Assembly (NCBI GenBank): GCA_905235355.1
Contig: CAJOLM010000017.1
Coordinates: forward strand, 1-14,210
Reading direction: 5' to 3'
Origin: an uncultured Elusimicrobiales bacterium
GTDB taxonomy: Bacteria; Elusimicrobiota; Elusimicrobia; Elusimicrobiales; Elusimicrobiaceae
Length of the DNA stretch: 14,210 bases
A program made the position numbers and the translations under genes. Below the pieces are notes generated by a model. The model was not told where the DNA came from. It did no database searches and was given only the letters and a program-made list of their open reading frames with translations. This document shows positions 1 through 6,699 of the stretch, in pieces. The stretch's first letter is position 1. The number at the start of each line of letters is the position of its first letter.

Positions 1-99
1 TAAAACACGTGAGTATTTTGGCATCGCTACCGCTGCCAATACCCCTAATAAAATAACTACTACTAAAAGTTCTGCTAATGAAAAAGCTTTATCCTTCAT
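1..99 (-). CDS. Type IV prepilin, N-terminal fragment (runs off the left edge)
   Basis: Only the first 33 codons are inside the window, starting at the ATG on 99-97. The visible protein begins MKDKAFSLAELLVVVILLGV and continues into AMPKYSRVL. This is the class III signal of type IV pilins and pseudopilins: a short charged leader, cleavage by prepilin peptidase between Ala5 and Phe6, Glu at mature position +5 (residue 10), and a hydrophobic helix that anchors the subunit and packs in the filament core. A Shine-Dalgarno-like GGAGAG at 106-111 lies six bases before the ATG and supports the start. FSLAE replaces the commoner FTLIE. The gene lies downstream of queH in the same direction after a 73-bp gap with no visible terminator. 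Whether it is a major pilin, minor pilin or pseudopilin cannot be told without the C-terminal domain. Confidence 0.88.
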   Translation of the reverse strand, partial: MKDKAFSLAELLVVVILLGVLAAVAMPKYSRVL

Positions 100-172
100 G
101 AATATCTCTCCATATATGTGCTACTATAAAATCTGATCTCTATATCAAGCCCCTACCAAACAGAATAATGAG

Positions 173-715
173 TCACTTTTGTTTGCTAAAAGCACAACCG
201 CAATAGGTCTGGTTATAAAGCTGCATTTCTTCATTGACTGCCCGGCGTAATTCCTCCAGGCCGCCTTTGCGCCAATTGGTGTCATCATACGCAACGCCCG
301 TTTGAACAGACGCCGCGCGCGCGGCCGCATTTACTTGCGCTAGATCTTTATGACGAGAAACACCTAATACCGATGAGAAATGTGTAAATCCATGCGCTTT
401 GGCATACTGCGCTGCCTGCTGAAGCCGCAGCTCAAAACATACGCTGCAGCGGTGGCCGCGTTCCGGCTCTTGCTCGAGTCCCTTCACGGCCTCTTGCCAC
501 ACCTGCGGCTCATAATTCAAAGAAACAAAAGGCACATGGTAGCGTTCACATACGCGCTTATTTTCCGCCAAGCGTTTTTCATATTCTGCTGCGGTATCAA
601 TATTGGGATTATAAAACAAAACCGTAAAATTGCGTCCGTTGCGCGCCAAATGCGCAATCACACCGCACGAACACGGCCCGCAACAAGACAGCAAGAGCAA
701 TTTTTCTTCCCGCAT
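173..715 (-). CDS. queH: Epoxyqueuosine reductase QueH (queuosine tRNA modification)
   Basis: This 180-residue protein matches the QueH (former DUF208) family, which reduces epoxyqueuosine to queuosine in the wobble position of GUN-anticodon tRNAs. It is the non-homologous replacement for cobalamin-dependent QueG. The N-terminus has the cysteine-rich block SCCGPCSCG (Cys11, 12, 15, 17), followed by FYNPNI near residue 35. A second pair lies in HRCSVCFELR (Cys90, Cys93), then the SSVLGVSRHKD block near 114-124, and a C-terminal YCGC pair (Cys172, Cys174). The family uses such cysteines to bind an iron-sulfur cluster and do redox chemistry. The length is normal for the family. The gene starts 2 bp after the stop of the upstream beta-barrel gene, so it is probably the last gene of a minus-strand operon. 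No other queuosine gene and no preQ1-type riboswitch is apparent in the window. Confidence 0.93.
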   Translation of the reverse strand: MREEKLLLLSCCGPCSCGVIAHLARNGRNFTVLFYNPNIDTAAEYEKRLAENKRVCERYHVPFVSLNYEPQVWQEAVKGLEQEPERGHRCSVCFELRLQQAAQYAKAHGFTHFSSVLGVSRHKDLAQVNAAARAASVQTGVAYDDTNWRKGGLEELRRAVNEEMQLYNQTYCGCAFSKQK

Positions 716-717
716 AC

Positions 718-1467
718 CTAGAAGCGTACAGAAATAGACGCTTCGGCCCCTAAACCATAATAGGCATAATTGGCAGCTAAACTTAAGTCTAAATAAGAAG
801 GCAGCTTAAAGTTTAGCCCCGCTGTGGCACGCGCGGTAGCGGCATATTCAGAGCTGCCTGCCAGTTCCGGCGCCAGCAGTGCTTGATTGATATGCAAAGT
901 AGTGTAATCTACCCCGCCGCCAATATAGGGCACAAAATATTTAAATTTCATGGATAATACCAAGCTGGCATTGTAATGCGTGGCAGAAAAATCACGCGCG
1001 CTGGCACTATGTGCAGACAGCACCAACATCGGCTGCAAAGAGCCTAACATTTCATTGGGACTGGTAATCCCCCAGCGCAAACCGCCGCCGGCAATCGTCA
1101 TACCCTGGTAGCTACTGGCGCGGATAAATCCGTCCAAGCGAAATGGCATACCAATATCGGCCTGCAGCCACGGATAATACACCGCACCTACGTCGCTCCG
1201 TTCACCTAAAGCCGTATGCGTGGTATCATTTTTGCCCTTACTCATTCTAAATAACATGGTGCCGCGCGGCCCGATTTGAAATCCGCCCCAGCCCAACACA
1301 CGCCCTGTAGTGTATGTACCGGAGCCGATTAAGCCGCCCAAATCTTTGGTAAACGCGCGGACATTGTCCCGCGTGACATTAGACGAAAAATCATCCCAGA
1401 TATTGCGCGCCTGACCCGGCACACAAAAGGTAAGCAGCAACACGAATAGTAAAATTTGTTTCTTCAT
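718..1467 (-). CDS. Secreted outer-membrane beta-barrel-like protein, function unknown
   Basis: The 249-residue product begins with a clear Sec signal peptide (MKKQILLFVLLLTFCVPGQA, cleavage probably after Ala20). The rest alternates short amphipathic strands rich in Gly, Tyr and Ser, such as GGGLRWGI, YIGGGVDY and LSLAANYAYYGLG. It ends in Phe (ASISVRF), the terminal aromatic residue that the BAM complex reads in many outer-membrane proteins. This supports an outer-membrane beta-barrel in a diderm cell, but no specific family was recognised. A GGAGAGGG ribosome site lies just before the ATG. The gene sits 15 bp after the DUF192 gene and 2 bp before queH, so it is probably co-transcribed with both. 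A periplasmic beta-rich protein is the main alternative. Confidence 0.75.
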   Translation of the reverse strand: MKKQILLFVLLLTFCVPGQARNIWDDFSSNVTRDNVRAFTKDLGGLIGSGTYTTGRVLGWGGFQIGPRGTMLFRMSKGKNDTTHTALGERSDVGAVYYPWLQADIGMPFRLDGFIRASSYQGMTIAGGGLRWGITSPNEMLGSLQPMLVLSAHSASARDFSATHYNASLVLSMKFKYFVPYIGGGVDYTTLHINQALLAPELAGSSEYAATARATAGLNFKLPSYLDLSLAANYAYYGLGAEASISVRF

Positions 1468-1482
1468 ACCCTCTCCAACTAT

Positions 1483-1818
1483 TTATTTAAAATAAATCTT
1501 ATTGCCTATTTTTACGCGGCCCTTTAATGTGCCGGCAGGCATTTCAAGCGTTTTAGCAGCCCGATATATAATAGGGCTTAACCGCCATGGTTTTAAATTT
1601 TCCAAAATGTATTGCACCGTATCGTCTTTATCAATAAATAATACATCAATAGGAAAGCGCATAAAACATGTATGTATTTGCGGGCAGGGCGAAAGCAGCA
1701 TGGCTGTCTTAGCCGGCATTTGCGCGCGAAACATCAGACCTTTCAGGCGCTTAAAAAACTGCTCAGCCACTTCTACTTCTTCGGCAATCACCGTGCCGTC
1801 TGTCAATACACATTTCAT
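1483..1818 (-). CDS. DUF192 family protein
   Basis: The 111-residue sequence matches DUF192 (COG1430) over nearly its whole length. It has the block RLKGLMFR near residue 24, then HTCFMRFPIDVLFID (about residues 49-63), which is the family's T-x-FM-x-x-PIDVLF signature, and finally AKTLEMPAG near 88-96. The biochemical role of DUF192 is not established. Many members carry a signal peptide or sit beside secreted proteins, whereas this copy has no leader. Its ATG overlaps the TGA of the upstream secreted-protein gene in an ATGA arrangement, so the two are probably translationally coupled and may act together. The start is fixed by that overlap and by the family's usual N-terminus. Confidence 0.88.
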   Translation of the reverse strand: MKCVLTDGTVIAEEVEVAEQFFKRLKGLMFRAQMPAKTAMLLSPCPQIHTCFMRFPIDVLFIDKDDTVQYILENLKPWRLSPIIYRAAKTLEMPAGTLKGRVKIGNKIYFK

Positions 1819-2273
1819 AAAATTTGTGCGGCTAATTCTTGCAAACGTCTGCGCACTTGCGCCGCTAATTTCCTATCCCAAAATTGTACATCTGCCGGAA
1901 ATTTAACCGAGAAACCTTCTTTGTTTTTAAACACTAAAAACGTAAGCTGTATTTCTCCGTTAAACTCCACCTCGGCAATCATCATACCCTCGCGGGTGGC
2001 TGCTTTGCGGTAATCGGTGCACGTAAAATCCGCCCCGGTTACTTCGTACGTGCAATCCTGCCGGCACTGCTTGATAAATTGCCAAACGTCTTTAGAAAGC
2101 AGTTTAATGTTGCGGTATTTACCGTTTGCTAGCGGCAGCATTACCGCGCCGTTCTCATTTTTTACTTGTGATACATCAAATAAATTGCCGTACGAAAAAG
2201 TAAAAGCGCACGCCGGAAACGCGCTCCCTAAGAGTAATACACACACCCCCAGCGCGCGCTTATAAATAGCCAT
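1815..2273 (-). CDS. Small secreted protein, function unknown
   Basis: This is a 152-residue protein with an N-terminal Sec signal (MAIYKRALGVCVLLLGSAFPACA, cleavage probably before Phe24). The mature part has two nearby cysteines in QCRQDC (residues 69 and 73) and a third in DFTCTDYR, plus alternating hydrophobic strands such as IQLTFLVFKNKEGFSVKF. The C-terminus is a charged, Arg/Ala/Leu-rich helix. No family was recognised. The ATG follows the efp stop codon with no gap (TAAATG), and its stop overlaps the DUF192 start. It is therefore embedded in the same transcript and probably translated by coupling. A periplasmic location is inferred from the leader; the function is open. Confidence 0.7.
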   Translation of the reverse strand: MAIYKRALGVCVLLLGSAFPACAFTFSYGNLFDVSQVKNENGAVMLPLANGKYRNIKLLSKDVWQFIKQCRQDCTYEVTGADFTCTDYRKAATREGMMIAEVEFNGEIQLTFLVFKNKEGFSVKFPADVQFWDRKLAAQVRRRLQELAAQIL

Positions 2274-2846
2274 TTATTTGGGCTCTACCACGCGCTCCAC
2301 ATAAGCGCCGGTGCGGGTATCTACCAAGATTTTGTCTCCCTCGTTAATAAAGAGCGGCACTTTAATCTCGGCTCCGGTTTCCAAGGTGGCCACTTTGGTC
2401 ATATTGGCAACCGTATCGCCTTTTACACCCGGCACGGTAGAAGCAATGGTCAAGGGTACTTTAATGGGCAGCTCCATATTAAGCAGCTCTCCATTAATAT
2501 AAATACCCGTCGTTTCCATATTATCTTTTAAATATTTTTTCTGGTCTTTGAGCTTTTCTATGGGCACAGAAACTTGCTCATAGTTTTCACTATTCATGAA
2601 AACAGCCATATCGCCTTCGTCGTACAAATAGGTGAAAGGGCGTTTTTCCACTTCCACTTCTTTGAATTTATCTTCCGGGCGGTAGGCCGTTTCAATCAAA
2701 GAACCGGTATGAATATTGCGCAATTTGACGCGCACCACGGCACGGGCTTGGCTTTTGCGGTGATGTTGAAATTCAACAATTTCCACAATCTGTCCGTTTT
2801 CATCTTCAAAGATTAGCCCGTCGTGAAACTGGGTGGTGTTAATCAT
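2274..2846 (-). CDS. efp: Elongation factor P with a non-canonical loop
   Basis: EF-P binds ribosomes stalled at consecutive prolines, between the P and E sites, and stimulates peptide bond formation. The 190-residue length and three-domain layout match the family: a KOW-like N-terminal domain (about 1-65), a middle OB domain (about 66-128) and a C-terminal OB domain. The C-terminal part has VPGVKGDTV, ATLETGAEIKVPLFI and the terminal VDTRTGAYVERV signature. The loop that normally reads KPGKG, and carries the modified Lys or Arg, instead reads RKSQARA at residues 30-36. By alignment the tip residue is Gln33. No recognisable EF-P modification enzyme (EpmA, EpmB, EarP, YmfI) lies in the window. 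An AGG ribosome site sits 7 bases before the ATG. Lying just after a proline-peptidase-like gene is a common arrangement for efp. Confidence 0.95.
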   Translation of the reverse strand: MINTTQFHDGLIFEDENGQIVEIVEFQHHRKSQARAVVRVKLRNIHTGSLIETAYRPEDKFKEVEVEKRPFTYLYDEGDMAVFMNSENYEQVSVPIEKLKDQKKYLKDNMETTGIYINGELLNMELPIKVPLTIASTVPGVKGDTVANMTKVATLETGAEIKVPLFINEGDKILVDTRTGAYVERVVEPK

Positions 2847-2861
2847 AATTTACCTCACTGC

Positions 2862-2877
2862 AGCGTGCAAGCACGCT
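2862..2877. repeat. Small perfect hairpin between M24 gene and efp
   Basis: AGCGTGC at 2862-2868 is repeated inverted as GCACGCT at 2871-2877, giving a compact stem in the 32-bp gap just upstream of the efp ribosome site. On the minus (coding) strand no T-run follows, so it is not a convincing terminator. It could protect the processed mRNA end or tune efp translation, but that is inference. Confidence 0.4.
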
Positions 2878-2878
2878 T

Positions 2879-3922
2879 TTATTTTTGTGTCAAATTTTTG
2901 GCTCCCGTACGGGTCACCAAATAACTGTCTTCCAACCGAACGCCGTATTTGCCCGGCAAATAGATACCCGGCTCTACGGTTACAACAAAATTTTCTTCCA
3001 ACTCGCCAATGGCGCGGCTGCTCTCAAGAGGAGCTTCGTGCACTTCCAGCCCAATACCATGCCCCGTGCTGTGGATATAATATTTGCCGTATCCGGCATC
3101 TTCTATCACGTCGCGCGCGGCTTTATCTACGGCTGCTGCCGGGGTAGCACTATGAACGATTTTTACCGCAGCTTCTTTCGCCATTTGGACAATGTGCCAA
3201 ATTTTGCTATATTCTGCCGGCTCTTTATTGCCATGCCACCAGCTGCGCGTCATATCCGAGCAATACCCTTTGTAAAAACAACCAAAATCTATCAAGATTG
3301 CCTCATTTTTTTTCAGTTTACGTTTTTCAGAAGGCATATGATGGCAATCTGCCGTATTTTCCCCAAATCCTACAATGTTAAACGGCACGCTTTCTGCGCC
3401 GCGTTTGATCATAGCTACGGCTATCAAAGTGCTCACTTCTTTTTCGCTCATGCCGGTTTTAATTTTGGGCTTCACTTCTGCAAACGCTTCGGCGGCAATG
3501 CGGCAAGCCGTTTGTATATATTTCTGCTCGTCAGCATATTTGGCTTTGCGCAATTCCGCTGCGCCGCCTTCCAAACGGCTCAAGCCGGCCTGTGCCAATT
3601 TCTCTCCGCGTACAAAATCCGCCGCGGCCGGATTAAACGCTAAATGCAGCAGCTTTTTCTGCCGCGCCAAATCAAGTGCGCCACCCAGCATATCCGCTGG
3701 GGCCAACTCTATTGTCAAAAAATCAGCCAGCTGCAATTTAGGCACCATCATTTGTTTGGTAACAGCATATACTTTACGGGGGGTGATGAGCAGCACAGCT
3801 TCTTCATCATCCAAATCCATAATGCCCGTAAAATAACGCAGCTCTAGTGTACCCAAACAAATATAACCATCTAACCGGGCCTGTTTTAGTAACTTCTGAA
3901 AATCTTTCACGCGTTGCAGCAT
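2879..3922 (-). CDS. M24 family metallopeptidase (Xaa-Pro peptidase-like), copy 2
   Basis: The 347-residue protein has the creatinase-like N-terminal domain (about 1-125) followed by the pita-bread M24 catalytic domain. All five dinuclear-metal ligands of the family are visible: Asp212 (LIDFGCF), Asp223 (CSDMTRSW), His288 (TGHGIG), Glu317 (VEPGIY) and Glu331 (RLEDS). HH at 194-195 is the usual substrate-side histidine region. Length and order fit cytoplasmic Xaa-Pro aminopeptidases or prolidases (PepP/PepQ type), which release residues next to proline; the exact specificity cannot be read from sequence. It is the second of a tandem pair, 10 bp after its paralogue and 32 bp before efp. A role in recycling proline-containing peptides would fit the EF-P neighbour. 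Confidence 0.9.
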   Translation of the reverse strand: MLQRVKDFQKLLKQARLDGYICLGTLELRYFTGIMDLDDEEAVLLITPRKVYAVTKQMMVPKLQLADFLTIELAPADMLGGALDLARQKKLLHLAFNPAAADFVRGEKLAQAGLSRLEGGAAELRKAKYADEQKYIQTACRIAAEAFAEVKPKIKTGMSEKEVSTLIAVAMIKRGAESVPFNIVGFGENTADCHHMPSEKRKLKKNEAILIDFGCFYKGYCSDMTRSWWHGNKEPAEYSKIWHIVQMAKEAAVKIVHSATPAAAVDKAARDVIEDAGYGKYYIHSTGHGIGLEVHEAPLESSRAIGELEENFVVTVEPGIYLPGKYGVRLEDSYLVTRTGAKNLTQK

Positions 3923-3932
3923 AGCAATTTCC

Positions 3933-4985
3933 TTACGGGCGGGTTAAAATATCCGCGCCCTCGTCCGTAATCACAGTTGTTTCTTCCAACCGCACGCCAA
4001 ATTTACCCGGCAAATAAATGCCCGGCTCCACCGTCAGCACATTGCCTTTTTGTAGGACGGCCTGGCTGGTCTGGTCATTGCAGGGCTCCTCGTGAATTTC
4101 CAGCCCCACGCCATGCCCCAAGCGGTGTGTAAAATACTCCCCATAACCAGCATCAGTAATAATGCCGCGCGCCACCGCATCAATTTCTTGACCCGTTTTG
4201 CCCGGTTTTTCGGCGGCAATACCGGCTTTCCAAGCTTTATTGACCGTATTCCAAATCTTGGTATATTCGGCAGGCTCTTTATCTCCAAACCACCAGCTGC
4301 GCGTCATATCCGAGCAATAGCCTTTGTAAATACAGCCAAAATCCATCAGTACCGCCTCATTATATTTCAATTTTCTGTCGGATGTTTCATGATGGGCATT
4401 GGCGGTATTTTCCCCAAAAGCAATAATCGTTAAAAAAGAAGTAGCCGACACCCCGCGGATACGCATATATTTTTCCATTTCCGCAGCTACTTCCAGTTCG
4501 GTCATGCCCTCTTTGAGCAGCGGACGTATATATTCGTATGTATCGTAGGCAATTTTGCAACTGTCACGCAACGCGGCAATTTCTTCGGCATCTTTTACCT
4601 GCCGTTGCGCGCTGACATAACTTTGTGCCTCTACAAGCCCGGATACCTTAAATAAATTGCCAGATAAATAACTTTCTTTACCTGCGTCAAAACCTACATG
4701 GTGCAATCCCAAATCCTGGACCTCTTTTATCGCGGCCGCAGCCATTTGCTTATCTTGCCCAATGACACGTATAAACGGATACTGTTGCGTAAGCGGTTCC
4801 ACATACAGCTGCCGCGTAAAACACACCAGCCCCCCTTCGTGCAAAAGCAACACGGCTTCTCCCGGATAAAAGTAAAAACCTAATAGATAAAATTGGTCAA
4901 TATTATTTGTAATAACAAACCCGTCTAACTGATCCTGTTGGATCAATTTTTTAAGCGTATTAATTCTGGCAATCACTTTCTGCAT
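3933..4985 (-). CDS. M24 family metallopeptidase (Xaa-Pro peptidase-like), copy 1
   Basis: This is a 350-residue paralogue of the next gene, with the same creatinase-N plus M24 layout. The metal ligands are Asp215 (LMDFGCI), Asp226 (CSDMTRSW), His291 (LGHGVG), Glu320 (VEPGIY) and Glu334 (RLEET). It probably cleaves Xaa-Pro bonds in cytoplasmic peptides. It is the first gene of the minus-strand run. An AAGGAG ribosome site at 4995-5000 lies about ten bases before the ATG, with a promoter-like pair further upstream (5014-5043). The N-terminal halves of the two copies have diverged more than the catalytic halves, which suggests different peptide preferences. Both copies look intact. Confidence 0.92.
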   Translation of the reverse strand: MQKVIARINTLKKLIQQDQLDGFVITNNIDQFYLLGFYFYPGEAVLLLHEGGLVCFTRQLYVEPLTQQYPFIRVIGQDKQMAAAAIKEVQDLGLHHVGFDAGKESYLSGNLFKVSGLVEAQSYVSAQRQVKDAEEIAALRDSCKIAYDTYEYIRPLLKEGMTELEVAAEMEKYMRIRGVSATSFLTIIAFGENTANAHHETSDRKLKYNEAVLMDFGCIYKGYCSDMTRSWWFGDKEPAEYTKIWNTVNKAWKAGIAAEKPGKTGQEIDAVARGIITDAGYGEYFTHRLGHGVGLEIHEEPCNDQTSQAVLQKGNVLTVEPGIYLPGKFGVRLEETTVITDEGADILTRP

Positions 4986-5013
4986 GCAAAAATACTCCTT
5001 TTCATCTCAGTAT

Positions 5014-5043
5014 ATGATATCACTTTTTGTATGCTTAGGGCAA
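5014..5043 (-). promoter_or_regulatory. Candidate sigma70-type promoter for the M24-efp-queH run
   Basis: Read on the minus strand, TTGCCC (5043-5038) is followed after 18 bases by TATCAT (5019-5014). These match the -35 and -10 consensus at four and five of six positions. The position, about 30 bp before the first gene's ATG and in the short gap between divergent operons, is right for a promoter. An alternative -10, TATACT at 5014-5009, overlaps it. Confidence 0.4.
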
Positions 5044-5065
5044 TGTAATACTACATAAAAACAAG

Positions 5066-5095
5066 TTTACTCGCACCCGCAAGAATATATATAAT
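5066..5095 (+). promoter_or_regulatory. Candidate promoter directly abutting the start codon at 5103
   Basis: TTTACT at 5066-5071 and a perfect TATAAT at 5090-5095 are separated by 18 bases. Transcription would be expected to start about 7 bases after the -10, at about 5102, which is right at the ATG on 5103. No Shine-Dalgarno sequence precedes the ATG; the preceding 20 bases are almost all A and T. The arrangement suggests a leaderless mRNA. Confidence 0.5.
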
Positions 5096-5102
5096 AATTA
5101 AT

Positions 5103-6692
5103 ATGTCCGTACGGCGAAAATTTATAAAGAGACTTTTTGCAGCGTTGTTGCCGCTACTGTGTACGTGTATCTTACAGGCGGCTGTGTTTACTTCATCAGA
5201 TGGAAAGTTTACCATTGAACTGCCAGCAGGTTGGTCTGTTGCTCAAAAACCTGCAGAGGGCATGGTATTGTCTGTCGTCACAAAAGCAGCCCGCATGGAT
5301 TTTAAACCTGTAGCGAACTGTGCCACAGAAGCCTGTATTGAACAAAAAGCACAAACAGATTTGCTGGATATTAAAAAGAAGAAAATGCAGGTCGTTGGAA
5401 ACACATACACCGGGGAAGAAATTAAACGGATTGATTTTGCCACAGGCGAACCATTCTTTTACATCAGCTTTTTTACTCCTAAAAATGATTTTAGCTCCGG
5501 TTATTTTCTCATCGGTAAACAGGCATATTCCGTGCTCGCTAAAGATTTGTCGTATGCACAAACAGATTTGATTTTCTCTTTTATTTCTCCGGTCACAAAT
5601 CAGCCGGCTGCCAGCCTGGAAATGGATTTATCCGATAAGCGTGCCTACGATATAGATTCTACACCAGCTGTAACAGAAGAAAATTTGCTGCTTGCAGAAA
5701 CAAATATGCCACCTGCCCCCACTGTTACGAAAGCTCCAGCTCCCGCCGCGCCCAAACCGGCGCCGCGCCGCACTTATGCCCGCACATTAGTTACACCCAA
5801 TATGCCCCCCTATATCCAGCAACTGGGGCACGGCTTTGATGCAATTGTCATCTTAATGTTTCTCTACCTATTTCTGTTGGCGGTTACGTTGGTCTTGCGC
5901 CTATTTATTAAACCGTATCAAGATAACACCCAAGTAAACCCCAATTCTCCATACCCGATTAAATTTAAACGGCTTTATGGAACCCCTTCACTCATTTTCC
6001 GCGCGCGGGACAATCAGGGAAATGTCTTACTCTCGTTGTCTTCTCGCTGGGATAGTTTGTTTTTATTCGGCGGCATTTTGTTAATTGTCGGCGCAGTCTG
6101 GGTAGTAGCTTTTACTGGCGTACTGGAAAACACGCAATTAATCCCCATAAGCGCCATGACCTACAATACGATTTATTCTGCCATCTCCTTAATTATTCCG
6201 CTAGGTATTGTCATTTTAATTTGCGGTCTTTTATGGTCCCAGCTGGTCATGCGCCAGTTCGCCCTGTATGACAGCCGCGGTCAAAAAGCTGTCTATGTGG
6301 TGCAGCGCGGATTTGGACTCAAAAAAGAATGTTACATGGCTTATTTTGTTAAATCCAAAGAAACTCTTCTCCTGGAGCGCAAACGCTTTTCACTGTTGCG
6401 CAGCTGGCAACTGCTAGACAAAAACCGCCAAGTGCTGGCCCATATTAAAGAGGAGAGCTTGCCATTGGCTATCACGCGTAAATTTACCGGACATCTATGG
6501 GGGTTGTTGCGCGCCAGTTACACCATCCAAGGACCAATGGAAAGCTCTGGTAAGATTGTCAACACACGTTCAGCGTTTAATCAATTTATCTGTCAAATGG
6601 ATAAGCCGCAGGCACTCTCTGCGCGCGATATGTTGGCAGTGGCTCTGATTATGAATATACGTGACCGGGATAAATGGTACCCCTGGTTTTAG
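5103..6692 (+). CDS. Multi-domain membrane protein, function unknown
   Basis: The 529-residue product starts with a signal peptide or anchor (about residues 1-26, two basic clusters then LFAALLPLLCTCILQA). A 140-residue exported domain follows, with a DGKFTIELPAGW opening reminiscent of PsbP/DcrB-like folds. Residues 200-235 form a Pro/Ala-rich linker (APAPAAPKPAP). Three hydrophobic segments follow at about 246-269, 318-340 and 357-380. The C-terminal 145 residues are soluble and beta-rich, with the pattern QFALYDSRGQK...LLDKNRQVLAHI and the end ARDMLAVALIMNIRD. That pattern resembles tubby-like/LURP-one-related beta barrels, but this is only a resemblance. The start is fixed by the signal peptide; no Shine-Dalgarno is present. 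It lies 7 bp upstream of the PBP4 gene, so a role in the cell envelope is inferred. Confidence 0.8.
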   Translation: MSVRRKFIKRLFAALLPLLCTCILQAAVFTSSDGKFTIELPAGWSVAQKPAEGMVLSVVTKAARMDFKPVANCATEACIEQKAQTDLLDIKKKKMQVVGNTYTGEEIKRIDFATGEPFFYISFFTPKNDFSSGYFLIGKQAYSVLAKDLSYAQTDLIFSFISPVTNQPAASLEMDLSDKRAYDIDSTPAVTEENLLLAETNMPPAPTVTKAPAPAAPKPAPRRTYARTLVTPNMPPYIQQLGHGFDAIVILMFLYLFLLAVTLVLRLFIKPYQDNTQVNPNSPYPIKFKRLYGTPSLIFRARDNQGNVLLSLSSRWDSLFLFGGILLIVGAVWVVAFTGVLENTQLIPISAMTYNTIYSAISLIIPLGIVILICGLLWSQLVMRQFALYDSRGQKAVYVVQRGFGLKKECYMAYFVKSKETLLLERKRFSLLRSWQLLDKNRQVLAHIKEESLPLAITRKFTGHLWGLLRASYTIQGPMESSGKIVNTRSAFNQFICQMDKPQALSARDMLAVALIMNIRDRDKWYPWF

Positions 6693-6699
6693 GTAATCT

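Noticed and set aside
100..172. Promoter for the left-edge pilin (TTGATA ... TATAGT)
   Set aside because: The spacing is only 14 bases, too short for a standard promoter, and no better pair was found; read-through from queH is equally possible.
2862..2880. Hairpin plus T-run as a terminator before efp
   Set aside because: The T-run follows the stem only on the plus strand, where no gene ends. On the coding strand nothing resembles a terminator.
3375..3836. Plus-strand ORF of 153 codons opposite the M24 gene
   Set aside because: It lies wholly opposite a gene with all its catalytic residues, has a Ser/Ala/Lys-skewed antisense composition, and shows no ribosome site or family match.
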